A program made the translations under genes and the position numbers. Below are positions 1-11,721 of a stretch of 64,000 nucleotides of DNA, piece by piece (position 1 is the first letter of the stretch; the number at the start of each line of letters is the position of its first letter). The stretch covers positions 2,301,134 to 2,365,133 of the forward strand of contig JACVTC010000006.1 of the NCBI GenBank assembly GCA_016946835.1. The letters run 5' to 3'. The notes below the pieces were generated by a model. That model was given only the letters and a program-made list of their open reading frames with translations, ran no database searches and was not told where the DNA came from. The stretch comes from Neocallimastix lanati (nom. inval.) (lineage: Eukaryota; Neocallimastigomycota; Neocallimastigomycetes; Neocallimastigales; Neocallimastigaceae).

Positions 1-125
1 TGGGTACCCATATGTGCAAGTCTATGTTTTTAAAATTTTATTAAAACTTAAGGTTTATGAATTAATTCACATATCATATAATAATAAAGGTTAATTGTAT
101 CCAAAAAAAAAAAAAAAAAAAAAAA
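1..125 (-). repeat. End of repeat P (partial copy)
   Basis: The stretch from about 50 to 102 reads aggtttatgaattaattcac then a conserved AT tract and attgtatcc, and runs into poly(A). The same end recurs at 6820-6905 in the same orientation, and reversed at 5273-5340 and 15578-15640. This copy is cut by the window edge. It marks the boundary of the duplicated unit that carries the CBM1 gene. Confidence 0.6.
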
Positions 126-148
126 ATGAAATAATTGAATTAAAAATA

Positions 149-184
<36 letters not shown>

Positions 185-268
185 AAAAAAAATTCAAGAG
201 TTATTATTTTAACTATATAATAAAAATTATTAATAATAAACTCCCTTTTGTTGTTGTTGTTGTTGATT

Positions 269-320
<52 letters not shown>

Positions 321-390
321 CGCAATTATTGCGAACTTTAATTTTTATTTATTTATTCATTAATAATTACATGAATATTTTTATAGCATT
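126..390. other. Homopolymer-rich spacer
   Basis: Contains A tracts near 103-126 and 157-190 and a T tract of more than 40 bases near 271-315. The part after the T tract (about 318-380) matches 7190-7260, so this spacer belongs to the duplicated unit. If the adjacent LINE remnant ends here, the T tract could be its poly(A) tail read from the other strand. No gene seen. Confidence 0.5.
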
Positions 391-1671
391 TAGAAAGCCA
401 ATGTTCCAATCGAGGATTACAATTTTCACTTTAACAACAAAGACACCGTTCAGGACAGTCATCTTCAATCCAATTGACGTCTTTGACAACATGAGCATTG
501 AATCCATATCTTCATTTGGAATGAAGAACCTATCAGAAAACAATGATGTATTCAGGATACAAGAAAGTTGAGCTCAAGGTAGTCTCTAGTTTTTCTCAAA
601 TTCATTTTTCTTATAAGCCTTAGCCTTGATTGATTTTTCCGGTCATCTATCTATCCCAGTAAAAGTTTATAATTTCCTTTTTAGATGGAAATTTATCTTA
701 ACTTGTCTACTAAAAGCTTTACTTTCTTTATTTCATACTGCATGACGTCCACAATGTGATATATCTCTAAGTAAAAACAGAAATAATACAATTCAAGTTT
801 TTCCATAGTATTAAAAAACACCTTACCTGAGCAATCGTACATTTCGCCTAAAGAGGAGTAATATTAAATTCGTTAGAAACATAATAAAGAGGATGTAAAG
901 ATATTTTCCATTAAAAGATCCTTCAATCCAGTATAATCCTGAATTAATTAGTGTCTGTGTACTTCTCGTTCTTTCGTTATTTGATCCATGTAGAGGTGAA
1001 TAATACGAAAACTTGTCCTATTAGTGTAGCCGAAAATAACATTTGTTTAAAAAGGATAGGAATAGAAGGATTTTTAAGAAATCCTTTTATGAAATAAAGT
1101 GTTTTTCTAACTTTATTATTCATTCTCTGTATGATCAGTTTCAGTTCAAAAATCATTTGAAAACAGTACACATACACCTAGGTATATGGAGCAATTCGTT
1201 TTAGGTAACTCTTGACTTAAAAAATAAAATGTAGGATAATAATTTTAAAATAATAATAATTTTATTTTCAAGATTTATTAATACCAACTTGTATTTCATT
1301 ATTCTCAAGCCTATTTATTTGCTAATTTTTAAAGAATTTCCTAAGTTGAGATCTTGTTGGGGTACATAACACAATATCATCTACAAAAAGATCTTCCATA
1401 GCAGCGTTTATTCACCAATCAAGATTCCATATTTATCATATTTATTAAAAATGACATTAATGAGTAAGTTAAAGTAAAATTGGTGAAAGGAAACGACCTT
1501 GACGTACACCTTTTAACAGATTGAAGAATTTTAAAAAAAAAAAAATTAATAATATTCTTAAAAATTGAAAAAAAAAAAAAAAAATAAAAAATAAAAAAAA
1601 TAAAAATAAACTCAAAAATAAAATTAAAATAAATATTATAATAAAATAAAATATAATTAAAATTTTCATTC
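391..1671 (-). pseudogene. Degraded non-LTR (LINE) retrotransposon, 3' half (copy 1)
   Basis: Read on the minus strand the pieces are: a reverse-transcriptase segment KGVRQGRFLSPILL near 1470-1510, equivalent to the GVRQGxxLSP block of LINE reverse transcriptases; LFVDDIVLC near 1367-1400, the catalytic FADD box with Ala replaced by Val; and a C-terminal Cys/His segment DDCPERCLCC...LEHWLSKC near 415-465. Stops and frameshifts break the frame throughout and poly(A) tracts interrupt 1530-1600. About 410-1500 is clearly homologous to 8200-9300, so this is a shorter copy of the same element. It has no capacity to make protein. The upstream endonuclease part is absent here. Confidence 0.8.
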
Positions 1672-2510
1672 GATATAATCTATTTAATATTATTTATTGC
1701 ATTCAATACAATTCTATTTTGTATTATATATTTCAATTGAACCAGGCTAGTACGAAATTATGTGGATTAGGTTATAATTGTCTCGCTCCAAAGAAGTATT
1801 AGGAAAAGTGGTACCAATACAATTCTCCGCAATAATATGCATGTCAGAGCTGAAACCAAGGGCGGTACACACTAGAAATAGAAAAAAATTATAATATTTC
1901 ATTCAATATAATATTTTTTTATATTATATATCTTCAATATATACCCATATTTTTTTTTTACTATATCAACTATTATTATCATCAAATCTCAAAATCACTT
2001 TCCCTTATATATATATAAAACTCTTGTTAAAGATAAAAAGAAAAAAAAAAAAAAAGGAAAAAACCTCTTTTCCTTTTTTTGATTATTTAAAAAAAAAAAA
2101 AAATAATAATAATAAAAAATTCTTATTTATGTTTTGTTTTTGAAATATATTTATATATATATAATATTTTTTCTTTATTTGCTTATTATAATTTTATTTT
2201 TTATAATTAATAAGTATTTATTTAATTATTAATTAATATAATGACGATTATTTATAAATACTAAATTTATTTATTTGTTTATATATTTATTTTTATATTT
2301 ATATAGTATTCTTATTTTATAAATAAATGAATAATTAAAATATATATAGATTATAAATGATTTTTTTTAATATAATAATAATATATATATATATTTTTTT
2401 CTATTTTTATAAATAGATAAATAATAATAATATAATAATAGTAATATATATATATATTTTTTTTTTTCTATTTTTATAAATAGATAAATAATAATATATA
2501 TATGTAAATA

Positions 2511-2568
<58 letters not shown>

Positions 2569-2859
2569 CATTATATCTAAATATTATTCTATTTTTGTTA
2601 AATATATTAATAATATATATGAATAATGATTTTTTATTAATTCATTATTTTTTAATATTTTTCTTTTTTTCCTTTTCTTTTCTTTACTATAAATTATTTT
2701 TTTATTATTTTTTATTATTTTTTCTTCTTTAATATTTTTCTTTTTATTTTTTTTATTTTTTTTTTTTTTATTTTATTTTATTTTATTTTCTTTCTATTAT
2801 TATTATTATTATTATCTTATATTTTGAAAAATAAAAAATAATTTATTTATTCATCTTAC
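1672..2859. other. AT-rich spacer downstream of CBM1 gene copy 1
   Basis: Mostly AT microsatellite and homopolymers, including a T tract of about 47 bases at 2515-2564. Several stretches (for example 1680-1740, 2100-2340 and 2570-2650) match 10860-11560, the equivalent spacer of the second CBM1 gene. The segment 1740-1870 is less AT-rich and has no match that I can see in the second copy. No gene supported. Confidence 0.6.
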
Positions 2860-4218
2860 TTAAATACATTGTGAATAATATTTGTTAAGTTCACGACAAG
2901 TACTTCCAGATTGACAACAGGTAGGTCCATTAAAATTAATACCTCCACATTGTTCAAATTTAGCAGCACACTTACGATCATCCTCTATTGAAGTAGGATT
3001 TGATTTAACAGTGACAGTGACTGTTTCTTTTTTAGTAATAGTTTCTTTTTCAGTTACAGTTACTGTGATTGGAATACATTTAGTTGATTTGGTAGTAGAA
3101 ATTGGAAGCATTTTAGTACTTGTAGTAGTGGTAGTTTTTGAAATTGGAAGAGTTTTAGTACTTGTAGTAATAATTTTTGAAATTGGAAGAGTTTTAGTAC
3201 TTGTAGTAGTGGCAGTTTTAGAAATTGGAAGAGCTTTTGTACTTGTAGTAGTAGTGGTAGTTCTGGATATTGGAAGTGTCTTAGTACTAATTGTCTTAGT
3301 AGGAAGTGTCTTAGTAGGAAGTGTCTTAGTACGGATTACGACTAAAGAAGGATCAATCATTGGTAAAATGCAATCATACATTAATGAAGTATCTAACTTG
3401 ATTTTACCACCTATCGATTCACAGCGTTCCCTAACTTCTTCTAAATTCTCTCTCTTTGAAATATCTTCATTCATACATACATTTTTTTCACTTTCATATA
3501 AATAATCACGATTCGTATAAATCTCAACATTTTTTCCACATAACCCACAGAAAATTTCATCAATATTTTCAATACAATTATCTGAGAGATAAAGAGATTG
3601 GTTATTATAAAAACCAAGCTTTCCTCCAATGGAACGACATTTACTGTCATATTCTTCAATATATTTTGCTGGAACACCACCATTTACGCATTTAGGATTC
3701 TTCAACCAACCTTCTTCATCAACTTCAGTAGAATTTAAACATTCACCTGTATATTTATTAAAGGTTGTACCTTCTGGGCAACCAGTTAAACAAGTGGAAA
3801 AACATAATTTGGTATTATGAAGATTATTTAAAAATTCTAAATGAGTTTTATAGTCTTGACATTTTCTATACTCTGAATCCGTTATACCGGATCTTCCAGA
3901 AATTCCCCATCCTGAATTTACTTCTCTTTTTACTTTTAATGAATTTTGTATATTTGCACTGTTTGCACCTAATAAATCACTTTTGAAGTCTCTCTTTTTG
4001 GGATCATTATAATAGGGACTTCTACAATTATTTCTAGCGAAAGAGACCGTTCCCACATTCGTTGGATAACCTGTCCTTCTTATTGTTGTTTTACTTGGAA
4101 GAGTTTTACTAGTACTTTTGCTTGGAAGAGTTTTACTAGTAGTTAAAGCCTGAACATTGGAACCACATAAAAGCATTAATGGTAAAATTTGTAAAAACTT
4201 TTTTGAATTGAAGTTCAT
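2860..4218 (-). CDS. Secreted Thr-rich protein with C-terminal CBM1 (copy 1)
   Basis: Product is 452 residues if it starts at the Met codon at 4216-4218. That Met aligns with the start of the paralogue at 13326 and opens directly into a signal peptide ([17 protein letters not shown]). An in-frame Met 13 codons upstream would add only a Lys-rich stretch. Order: signal peptide; short SKTLPSK repeats; a Cys-rich domain of about 230 residues that I do not recognise (contains [10 protein letters not shown] and CGLCGK); a Thr/Ser linker of [14 protein letters not shown] repeats; and a C-terminal 36-residue fungal CBM1 with EQCGG, four spaced Cys and NKYYSQC. CBM1 binds crystalline cellulose through exposed aromatic residues. 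No catalytic domain is visible, so a role in attachment to plant fibre or as an accessory wall protein is inferred. No introns are apparent. Its paralogue lies 7.5 kb away in the same orientation. Confidence 0.85.
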   Translation of the reverse strand: MNFNSKKFLQILPLMLLCGSNVQALTTSKTLPSKSTSKTLPSKTTIRRTGYPTNVGTVSFARNNCRSPYYNDPKKRDFKSDLLGANSANIQNSLKVKREVNSGWGISGRSGITDSEYRKCQDYKTHLEFLNNLHNTKLCFSTCLTGCPEGTTFNKYTGECLNSTEVDEEGWLKNPKCVNGGVPAKYIEEYDSKCRSIGGKLGFYNNQSLYLSDNCIENIDEIFCGLCGKNVEIYTNRDYLYESEKNVCMNEDISKRENLEEVRERCESIGGKIKLDTSLMYDCILPMIDPSLVVIRTKTLPTKTLPTKTISTKTLPISRTTTTTTSTKALPISKTATTTSTKTLPISKIITTSTKTLPISKTTTTTSTKMLPISTTKSTKCIPITVTVTEKETITKKETVTVTVKSNPTSIEDDRKCAAKFEQCGGINFNGPTCCQSGSTCRELNKYYSQCI

Positions 4219-5224
4219 TTTTATTTTTATTTTTTTTTTTAACTTAAAAATTTTCAATTCTTAGTTAATAATTGTTAATAATTTCTTTATTTAAATTAAT
4301 TGTTTTATTTATGAAATTAAATATAATTAATATAAATATAATCAATATATCTATAGGATATTTAAAAATTGTACAAATTTATATATAAATATAATATATA
4401 TAATTTTTGACAATAAAAAATAAAAACAATAATAATAAAAAGAAAATATAAAAATTTTATTTTAAAGAAATTTTATTTAGAACATTTATAGCTTTATATA
4501 TAAAAATTTAAATCAAAAATTTTATATTTACTTATGTATTACATATTTATTTATTTACTATTTATTATTCATTTATTATATATATATTTATTTTATTTAT
4601 TATATAATTATTTATATATTTATTATTTATTTATTTATTTATTATATATTTATTTATATATTTATTTATTATATATTTATTTATTTATTTATTTATATTT
4701 ATTTATTTATTTATATTTATTTATTTATTTATATTTATTTATTTATTTATTATAAATATATATATATATATATTTTTTGTATATTTTCTTTATATAAAAT
4801 TTTTTTTATTTTAAATTAATTCTTCTAATCTTTTAATGAAATGAAATTAGTACAATATTAATTTTTAATATTTTTCAAATTGTGTTCTTTCATCATTGTT
4901 TTAAATTAAATAAGATTATATAAGATTACTTAACAAAATTTTATTTTATTCTTTACTTTATTCTATTATTCTATATTTTTTTTTTCTATTATTTTTTCCA
5001 TTATTTATTTTATTATTTATTCAATTATTTATTCGATTATTCTATTACTTATTTTATTATTTATTCTATTATTTATTCTATTATTTATTTTATTATTTAT
5101 TTTATTATTTATTCTATTATTTATTCTATTATTTATTTTATTATTTATTTTATTATTTATTCGATTATTCGATTATTCTATTATTTTTTTTTTATTATTT
5201 TTCTATAATTTATTCTATTATTTT
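4219..5224. other. Upstream region of CBM1 gene copy 1
   Basis: AT-rich 5' flank of the minus-strand CBM1 gene. The first 750 bases align with 13327-14000 upstream of the second copy, so the promoter was probably duplicated with the gene. Includes (TTTA)n at 4530-4755 and an array of TTATTTATTC-type repeats at 5000-5170. No gene seen. Confidence 0.55.
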
Positions 5225-5227
5225 ACT

Positions 5228-5274
<47 letters not shown>

Positions 5275-5364
5275 TACACAATTAACCTTTATTATTATAT
5301 GATAAATGAATTAATTCATAAACCTTAATTTTAATAAAAATTTTAAAAATATATGAATTATTAA

Positions 5365-5400
<36 letters not shown>

Positions 5401-6543
5401 GAATAAAAAAAAATTACTGTTGCTTATTTTTAATGATTTGTATTTATATAATGTAGAACATAAAAATCTACATATTTTTTTTATAATCTTTTATAGATAT
5501 TTATATATATATATATTGTAAATATTAAAGATTAAATATTATATAAAAATAGAAACAAATATAAAATATAAAGAAAAAAAAATAGTAAAGGTTATCAGAT
5601 TAACATACAAATAGTTAATGATTTCATTTGAAATTATTACATTAATATATATGTATATATTTAAAAAAAAAAAAAAGGAAAATGAATATTTTTTTTTATT
5701 ATATTAATTCAATACAAATTAATATGCCAAAAATTTAAAAACATATTTCATTCATATATATATTTTATATATAATAATAATTAAAAAAAAGATATATATA
5801 TATCTGTTAGAAGTGAATATTATGTTATAAAAGTGCATTTCAGAAAATATATTGTTTAAAATTTTTAATACAGAAATAAACAAAATATAAATTATAACAA
5901 TAGTAATAATAAATAAAAAAATTTTGTTAGAATATGTGAAATGTATATAAATTACAAATGTATTGAAACATATTGTAATATAAATATTGTATAAGCCACA
6001 ATGTACTAATATAAAAGCATATAATTGAGAATAATCAAGTGCTAGTAACTCTTTATAATAAAATATATTAATAAAGTTTGATGTAATTATAAACCCTGAA
6101 TTCATAACAGATTAAGAGTTTCATTTGACTCTTCAAAATTCCAATTTAATTTTCTTTGAAATAATATTGTGTCTGGCAAACAATTCTTAAAAATATTCTT
6201 AGAAAAGAATTGTTTTCCAGACACAATATTATTTCAAAGAAAATTAAATTGGAATTTTAAATTATTATAAAAGTTGTTCATAATATCAATTTAAGGAAAA
6301 TTAATATAGCTGATTAAACATTTGAAATGATCATGATTGTAAAATTGAATAAACTCATAAAAATTTTAAACAACATATTCTCTGAAATGCACTTTTATAA
6401 CATAATATTCGCTTCTAACATATATATACATTTTTTTTTTTTTTAAATATTTATATATATAAAATATATATATGAATGAAATATGTTTTTAGATTTTTGG
6501 TATATTAATTTTATTGAATTATTATAATAAAAAAAATATATTC

Positions 6544-6577
<34 letters not shown>

Positions 6578-6873
6578 CTTTGTATTTTATATTTATTTTT
6601 ATATTTTATATAATATTTAATCTTTAATATTTATAAAATATATATAAATATCCATAAACTCTTGTAAAAAACATATGTAGCTGTAAATAATTAAATATAA
6701 ATATTGTGTTTATAATTTTTACGTTATACATAAATATTAAAGATGAGTAATAATAATTTTTTTATTCTTTTTTTTTTAAATTGAAAATAATTCATATTTG
6801 TTTGAATTTTTATTAAAAATTATGGTTTATGAATTAGTTTACATATCATATAATAATAAAGGTTAATTGTATC

Positions 6874-6905
<32 letters not shown>
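5225..6905. repeat. 1.7 kb imperfect palindrome made of two inverted repeat-P copies
   Basis: The left arm runs from the T tract at 5230-5272 to about 5875. The right arm is its reverse complement and runs from about 6360 to the A tract ending near 6905. Matching blocks include 5280-5340 with 6820-6875 and 5725-5865 with 6365-6500. The centre (5875-6360) is single except for a short hairpin at 6135-6258. A third, non-inverted copy lies at 15560-16650. The arms contain no convincing reading frame. Confidence 0.75.
6135..6258. repeat. 54-bp near-perfect inverted repeat (hairpin)
   Basis: Arms 6135-6188 and 6205-6258 are reverse complements over 54 bases with one mismatch, separated by a 16-base loop. 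The arms include AATATTGTGTCTGG and its complement. It sits at the centre of the larger palindrome. The corresponding point in the copy near 16440-16530 keeps only one arm, in altered form. Confidence 0.85.
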
Positions 6906-6911
<6 letters not shown>

Positions 6912-7856
6912 ACAATAGTAAAATTAATAATAAATAATTAAATAATTAAATAATAAATTATAAATAATAAATATATATAAATAAATAAATAAATAAATAA
7001 ATAATCGAATAATAAATAATGAATAATTGAATAATAAATAATGAAATAATTGAATAATAAAATAATAAATAATGAAATAATTGAATAATAAAATAATAAA
7101 TAAATAAATAAATAAATATAAATAAAAAATTCGTATGTTATTATTTTAACTATATAATAGAAAATTATTAATAATAAACTCTACTTTTTTTTTTATACAG
7201 ACACAATTAATATGAACTTTAATTTTTATTTATTTATTCATTTATTAATTACATGAATATTTTTTATTTAAAAAAAAATAATAAAAACAGAATTAATAAA
7301 AAAAAAAAAAAAATAAATATTATTTGTTCAATGTGAACATAATAATATTTAAAAGAGTAACATGAAATAAAAAGTAATATTCAAAATAAAAGTTGCATAA
7401 ATAAATTCAGAAAAAAGTTCATAGGTAATGAACCTCACCTCCAAGATTATAAGATCTCTGTTTTAAAATGTATTCTTATTCCGATTAGAGTTTGAATTGA
7501 CTGTCTGAAAGAAATTATGATCTTCTCCTTCAGAGGCATTGACCATGCTATTCTGTCTTACTGCATTTTAAACATTAACGCTCCTGGTTAGTTTGTGGTT
7601 AATACCATCGGAATAGCCATCCTTATGGGTACTAGCCCTAGGTATAATTTCTGTAAAGAAAGCTGACAATCTCACCAAGAATGATGATTTAGAATAATTA
7701 ATCATAAATGATTTGGTTCTTAAAACAAAACATCCCAATTTCCCTTTTTTATAATTTAAATCAATAATGTTTCTGTATCTCTTCCACTAAAAAAGAAATT
7801 ATATAATCGGTACCATGTCACATGTATATTTTACACACTCATTATTAAGAAAATTA
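6906..7856. other. Spacer with a moderately GC-richer block
   Basis: From 6906 to 7320 it is AT microsatellite matching 126-390. From 7420 to 7850 base composition is more balanced than the surroundings, as in decayed coding sequence, but I find no long open frame and no recognisable motif. It lies beyond the 3' end of LINE copy 2 and may be part of it or of another decayed element. Confidence 0.4.
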
Positions 7857-10490
7857 TTAATTAATAATATTAACACGATTTTCACCAATTGATCTATTCA
7901 CTATATTATTAATAACAATAGTATTATTTTCACTATCACTAATATTAATATTCCTATTTTCATCATCATTAATACTACTATTATTAATAATATTATTTCT
8001 ATTGTTATTATTATTATTAATCTTATAAACTTCGTTACTGCTATCAGAATCTGTACTTGATTCTATATTATTTATATCTGTGACAACAGTGTTTACATTA
8101 CTATTCGATATTGGATAATATTTAGTAATAGCAAACAATTTTTCATAAAGAATTTCGATATACTTAAAATATTTTATTAGAAATTCCCAGAAAAGGATAG
8201 CCCTTAGAAAACCAATGTTCCAACAGAGGATTACTATTTTTTCTATAACAACAAGGACAGTTATCTTCAATCATATTGGTGACTTTGGCAACACTAGCAT
8301 CGAATTCATATCCTCATCTGGCACGAAGTATCCATCGGAAACTAATGCTATATTCAGGATACTAGAAAGATGAGCCTTAGGGAGTCTCTGGTTTTTTTCT
8401 CAAATTCATTTTTCTTATAAACCTTATTTTTGATTGATTTTTTCCTGCTCATATCACTATCCAAGTAAAAGTTTATAATTTCCTTTTTAGATGGAAATTT
8501 ATCTTAATTTGTCTACTAAAAATTTTATTTTCTTTATCTCATGCCTGACGTCTACAACGTGATACATCTCCAAGTAAAACAGAGATTATATAATTCGAGT
8601 TTTTCCATTTTATTAAAAACCACCTTACTTGAGCAATCGCACTTTTTACCTATATAGAAGGAAATGTTAAGATTCTTTTGAAAAAGCTATTTCCCATTAG
8701 AAAATCCTTCAATCCAATATAATCCAGTATTTATTAACTAGTGTTTAGTACACTTCGCATTCTTTCTTTTTTTGTTTGATCCAAGTAGATGTGCATAACT
8801 TGTCCAATTACTATAGCTGAAAATAACATTCGTTTATAAGGGATAGGAATAGGAGGATTCTTAAGAAATCATTTTAATGAATAAAATGCTTTTTCAACTT
8901 TATTATTCATTCTCTGTCTATATGATCGGTTTCAGTTCTGAAATAATTTGAAGACAGTACACATTCACCTAGGTAGGTATAGCAATTCATTTTAGGTAAA
9001 TCTTGTCTTGAAAGATAAAAGGTAGGGTTACTATTATTATGATATCTTGAAACTTCCCCTCATACTACTAAACTTTCACATTTATTGATACCAACTTTCA
9101 TTTCATTATTTTCTAGCCTACTTATTGGCTAATTTTTAGACAATTTCCTAACTTGAGATCTTGTTGGAGTACATAACACAATGTCATCTGCAAAGAGACC
9201 TTCTACAGCAGCGTTTATCACCAATTGAGATTCCATATTTATCATATTTATTAAAAATGTCATTAATGAACAAATTAAAAAAAATTTGAAAAGAGGGGAC
9301 AACCTTGATGAACACCTTTCTTAATACTAAATGATTCCGATAATAGTCCGTTAACATTTACACACGAGTCTTAGAAGATAAATATAAGTTTTCAATAAAT
9401 TTATAGCATTTATTTTCTAATATTTAAATGATGAATTTTCATTAATAAATTATATATGGGAACAGAGTCATACGCCTTTTTAAGGTCCAAAAAAAAGTAA
9501 GGTCAGTATCTTTATTTTCAAATTTTCGTCTCTGACATATAATTTTTAACGAAGTGTAGGACTTATACATTCTTCTCTGTTACGAAATCCATATTGTTCC
9601 GGTCTTATAAATCCTTTATCAATTCCATTTTTAGAAATTCTATTAGCAATGATTTTTTTTTGCTATAATTTTTAATCCATTATTGATAAGAGAGATGCCA
9701 CCATAGTTATTACAATTTGATGGATCACCCCTTTTTTTGAATAGAAATTATTGATGAGTTATTCCACGATTTTGGAAAATCACCATTCTAAATACGATTG
9801 ATTAAGGCTTGGAGACATTTAAAACCAGAATGAAATATTTCTAGATTCTTCTTAATGATCAAATACGAAGGATAATCAACAAATTACACATTTGATATTT
9901 TATCCAGCATACTTGAGTTGACTAACGCGTGATCAATATCTGATGAATATCTATATCTAATGAATATCTATCTCTAATCCATGAAATAGGTGAACCATTA
10001 ATCGGAAGAATAAATCAGTTATCATGGTTACTGTTGCTTAATTTATCGTGTAAATCAGCGGTGCTCATGTTACAGTCTCCAAAAAGAATAGATGGATGAT
10101 TAGTGTGATTTTGAAGCCATGCGAAAACCTCAGAGAATACATATCGGACTTGTAATAAGTCTTTCTTAGTGGGAATATAGATATTACCTACAGAACACTT
10201 AGAGTGATTCCATAGACTATATGTTGTTAAAGAAACAAGATGAGTATAGGAATAATCTTCAAATACTGCTTGACATGAGACATGATATCCAAGATATAAA
10301 ACCTCGACAACCTGGCATATTTAGATCCATTCTTTTCTGGAAATATTTATAGTTGGGAAGTGTTACTTTTCATGGATTTCTAGCATCATTAGAACCATTA
10401 CCTTTTTCCTGAAAACATTGGAATAATGGTTTAAGAAATTGTATTGAAGTACTCAATACTATCTCTTTTCCCAAAATTCCATCCATTGGT
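7857..10490 (-). pseudogene. Degraded LINE with AP-endonuclease and reverse transcriptase (copy 2)
   Basis: The most complete LINE copy in the window. On the minus strand, in order: an AP-type endonuclease (VGNIYIPTKKDLLQVR near 10150-10200, then HPSILFGDCNMS near 10065-10100, where the family has GDFN); reverse-transcriptase blocks NNYGGISLINNGLKI (about 9670-9715), RPEQYGFRNRE (about 9565-9605), FLDLKKAYDSVP (about 9465-9500), GVHQGCP (about 9295-9320) and LFADDIVLC (9173-9200); and a C-terminal Cys/His piece DNCPCCYRKN...LEHWFSKG (about 8200-8265). The last part, 7857-8150, is an Asn/Ser-rich tail in another frame. Many frameshifts and stops make it inactive. The order endonuclease then RT is that of APE-type LINEs. 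Confidence 0.85.
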
Positions 10491-10525
10491 ATTCCTACTA
10501 AAGACAAAAAGAAAACTTTCCTGTG

Positions 10526-10849
10526 TTATAATATGAATTGGATTTTGAGAATTAACATTAAAAATATTGGGATCATTGAGATCACACAATTATCACCAAT
10601 CGAGATTCCATATTTATCACATTTATTAAAAATGGCATTAATGAACAAGTTATAAAAAAAAAAAATTAATGAGTGGGGGTAATCTTGACTAACACTCTTT
10701 AACAGAATGAAGAATTTTTTAAAAAATTTTAATAATATTCTTAAAAAATAAAATAAAATAAAATAAAATAAAAATAAAAATAACACAAAACCCAAAAATA
10801 AAAATAAAATATATATTAAAATAAAATGAAATATAATTAAAAATTTCAT
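10526..10849 (-). pseudogene. LINE reverse-transcriptase fragment (copy 3)
   Basis: A 107-codon open stretch on the minus strand. It contains LLKSVSQDYPHSLIFFFYN, equivalent to GVRQGxPLSPLLFN, then LFINAIFNKCDKYGISIGD, which matches 9230-9290 in copy 2 and 1430-1470 in copy 1. The N-terminal part is AT expansion. It starts right after the 5' end of copy 2 and occupies the position, relative to the downstream CBM1 spacer, that copy 1 occupies at 1440-1670. It is a remnant and not a gene. Confidence 0.7.
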
Positions 10850-11721
10850 TCTATTATAATCTATTTAATATTATTTACTTCATTCAATACAATTCTATTT
10901 TTATATTATATATTTCATTTAATATAATATTTTTTATATTATATATTTTCAATATATATACTTTTTTTTTTTTTACTATATAAACTATTATCATCAAATC
11001 TCAAAATCACTTTTCCTTATATGTATTAAACTCTTATTAAAAAAAAAAAAATAATAAAATAAAAAATAAATAAATAAATAAATAAATAAATAAAAAAAAG
11101 TTAACAATAATAATAAAAAATTCTTATTTATGTTTTGATTTTGATATATATTTATATATACATATTTTCTTTATTTGTTTATTATAGTTTTACTTTATTA
11201 TTATTATTATTCAGTATTTATTTAATTATTAATTAATATAATGGCGATTATTTATAAATACTAAATTTATTTATTTATTTTATTTATTTATTTATTTTTA
11301 TATTTATATATTTATATATTATTGTTATTTTATAAATAAATGATAATAAATATATTGTAAATAATGATTTATAATATAATATTATAAAATTTTATATTTT
11401 TATAAATAGATGAATAATAATATATAAATAAATAATCCTTTTTTTCCTTTTTTTTTTTATTTTTTAATAACATTATATATATATTATTCTATTTTTGTTA
11501 AATATATGAATAATATATATGAATAATGTTTTTTTATTAATTCATTATTTTTTTTTAAGTTATTTTTTTTTTTTTTTTTTTTTTTCTTTACTGAAAAAAA
11601 AAAACATTGGTTTTTTTCTTTAATATTTTTCTTTTTATGATTTTTTTCTTATTTTCTTTCTTTTATTATTTTTTTTATCTTTCATTTTGAAAAATAAAGA
11701 TATTTTATTTACTCATTTTAC
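10850..11721. other. AT-rich spacer downstream of CBM1 gene copy 2
   Basis: Homologous in blocks to 1675-2850. Contains (AAAT)n near 11060-11095 and T tracts near 11560-11585. Nothing else seen. Confidence 0.6.

Noticed and set aside
3011..3505. 164-codon plus-strand frame rich in Val
   Set aside because: It is the antisense of the Thr-rich linker of the CBM1 gene (TTT/ACT codons read backward). No homology or start context.
4534..4755. Hydrophobic Tyr/Ile/Leu frame
   Set aside because: Translation of a TTTA microsatellite.
5752..6105. 117-codon minus-strand frame
   Set aside because: Lies in the palindrome arm and centre; the equivalent region near 16000-16400 is not open, and the composition is only Ile/Phe/Tyr/Asn.
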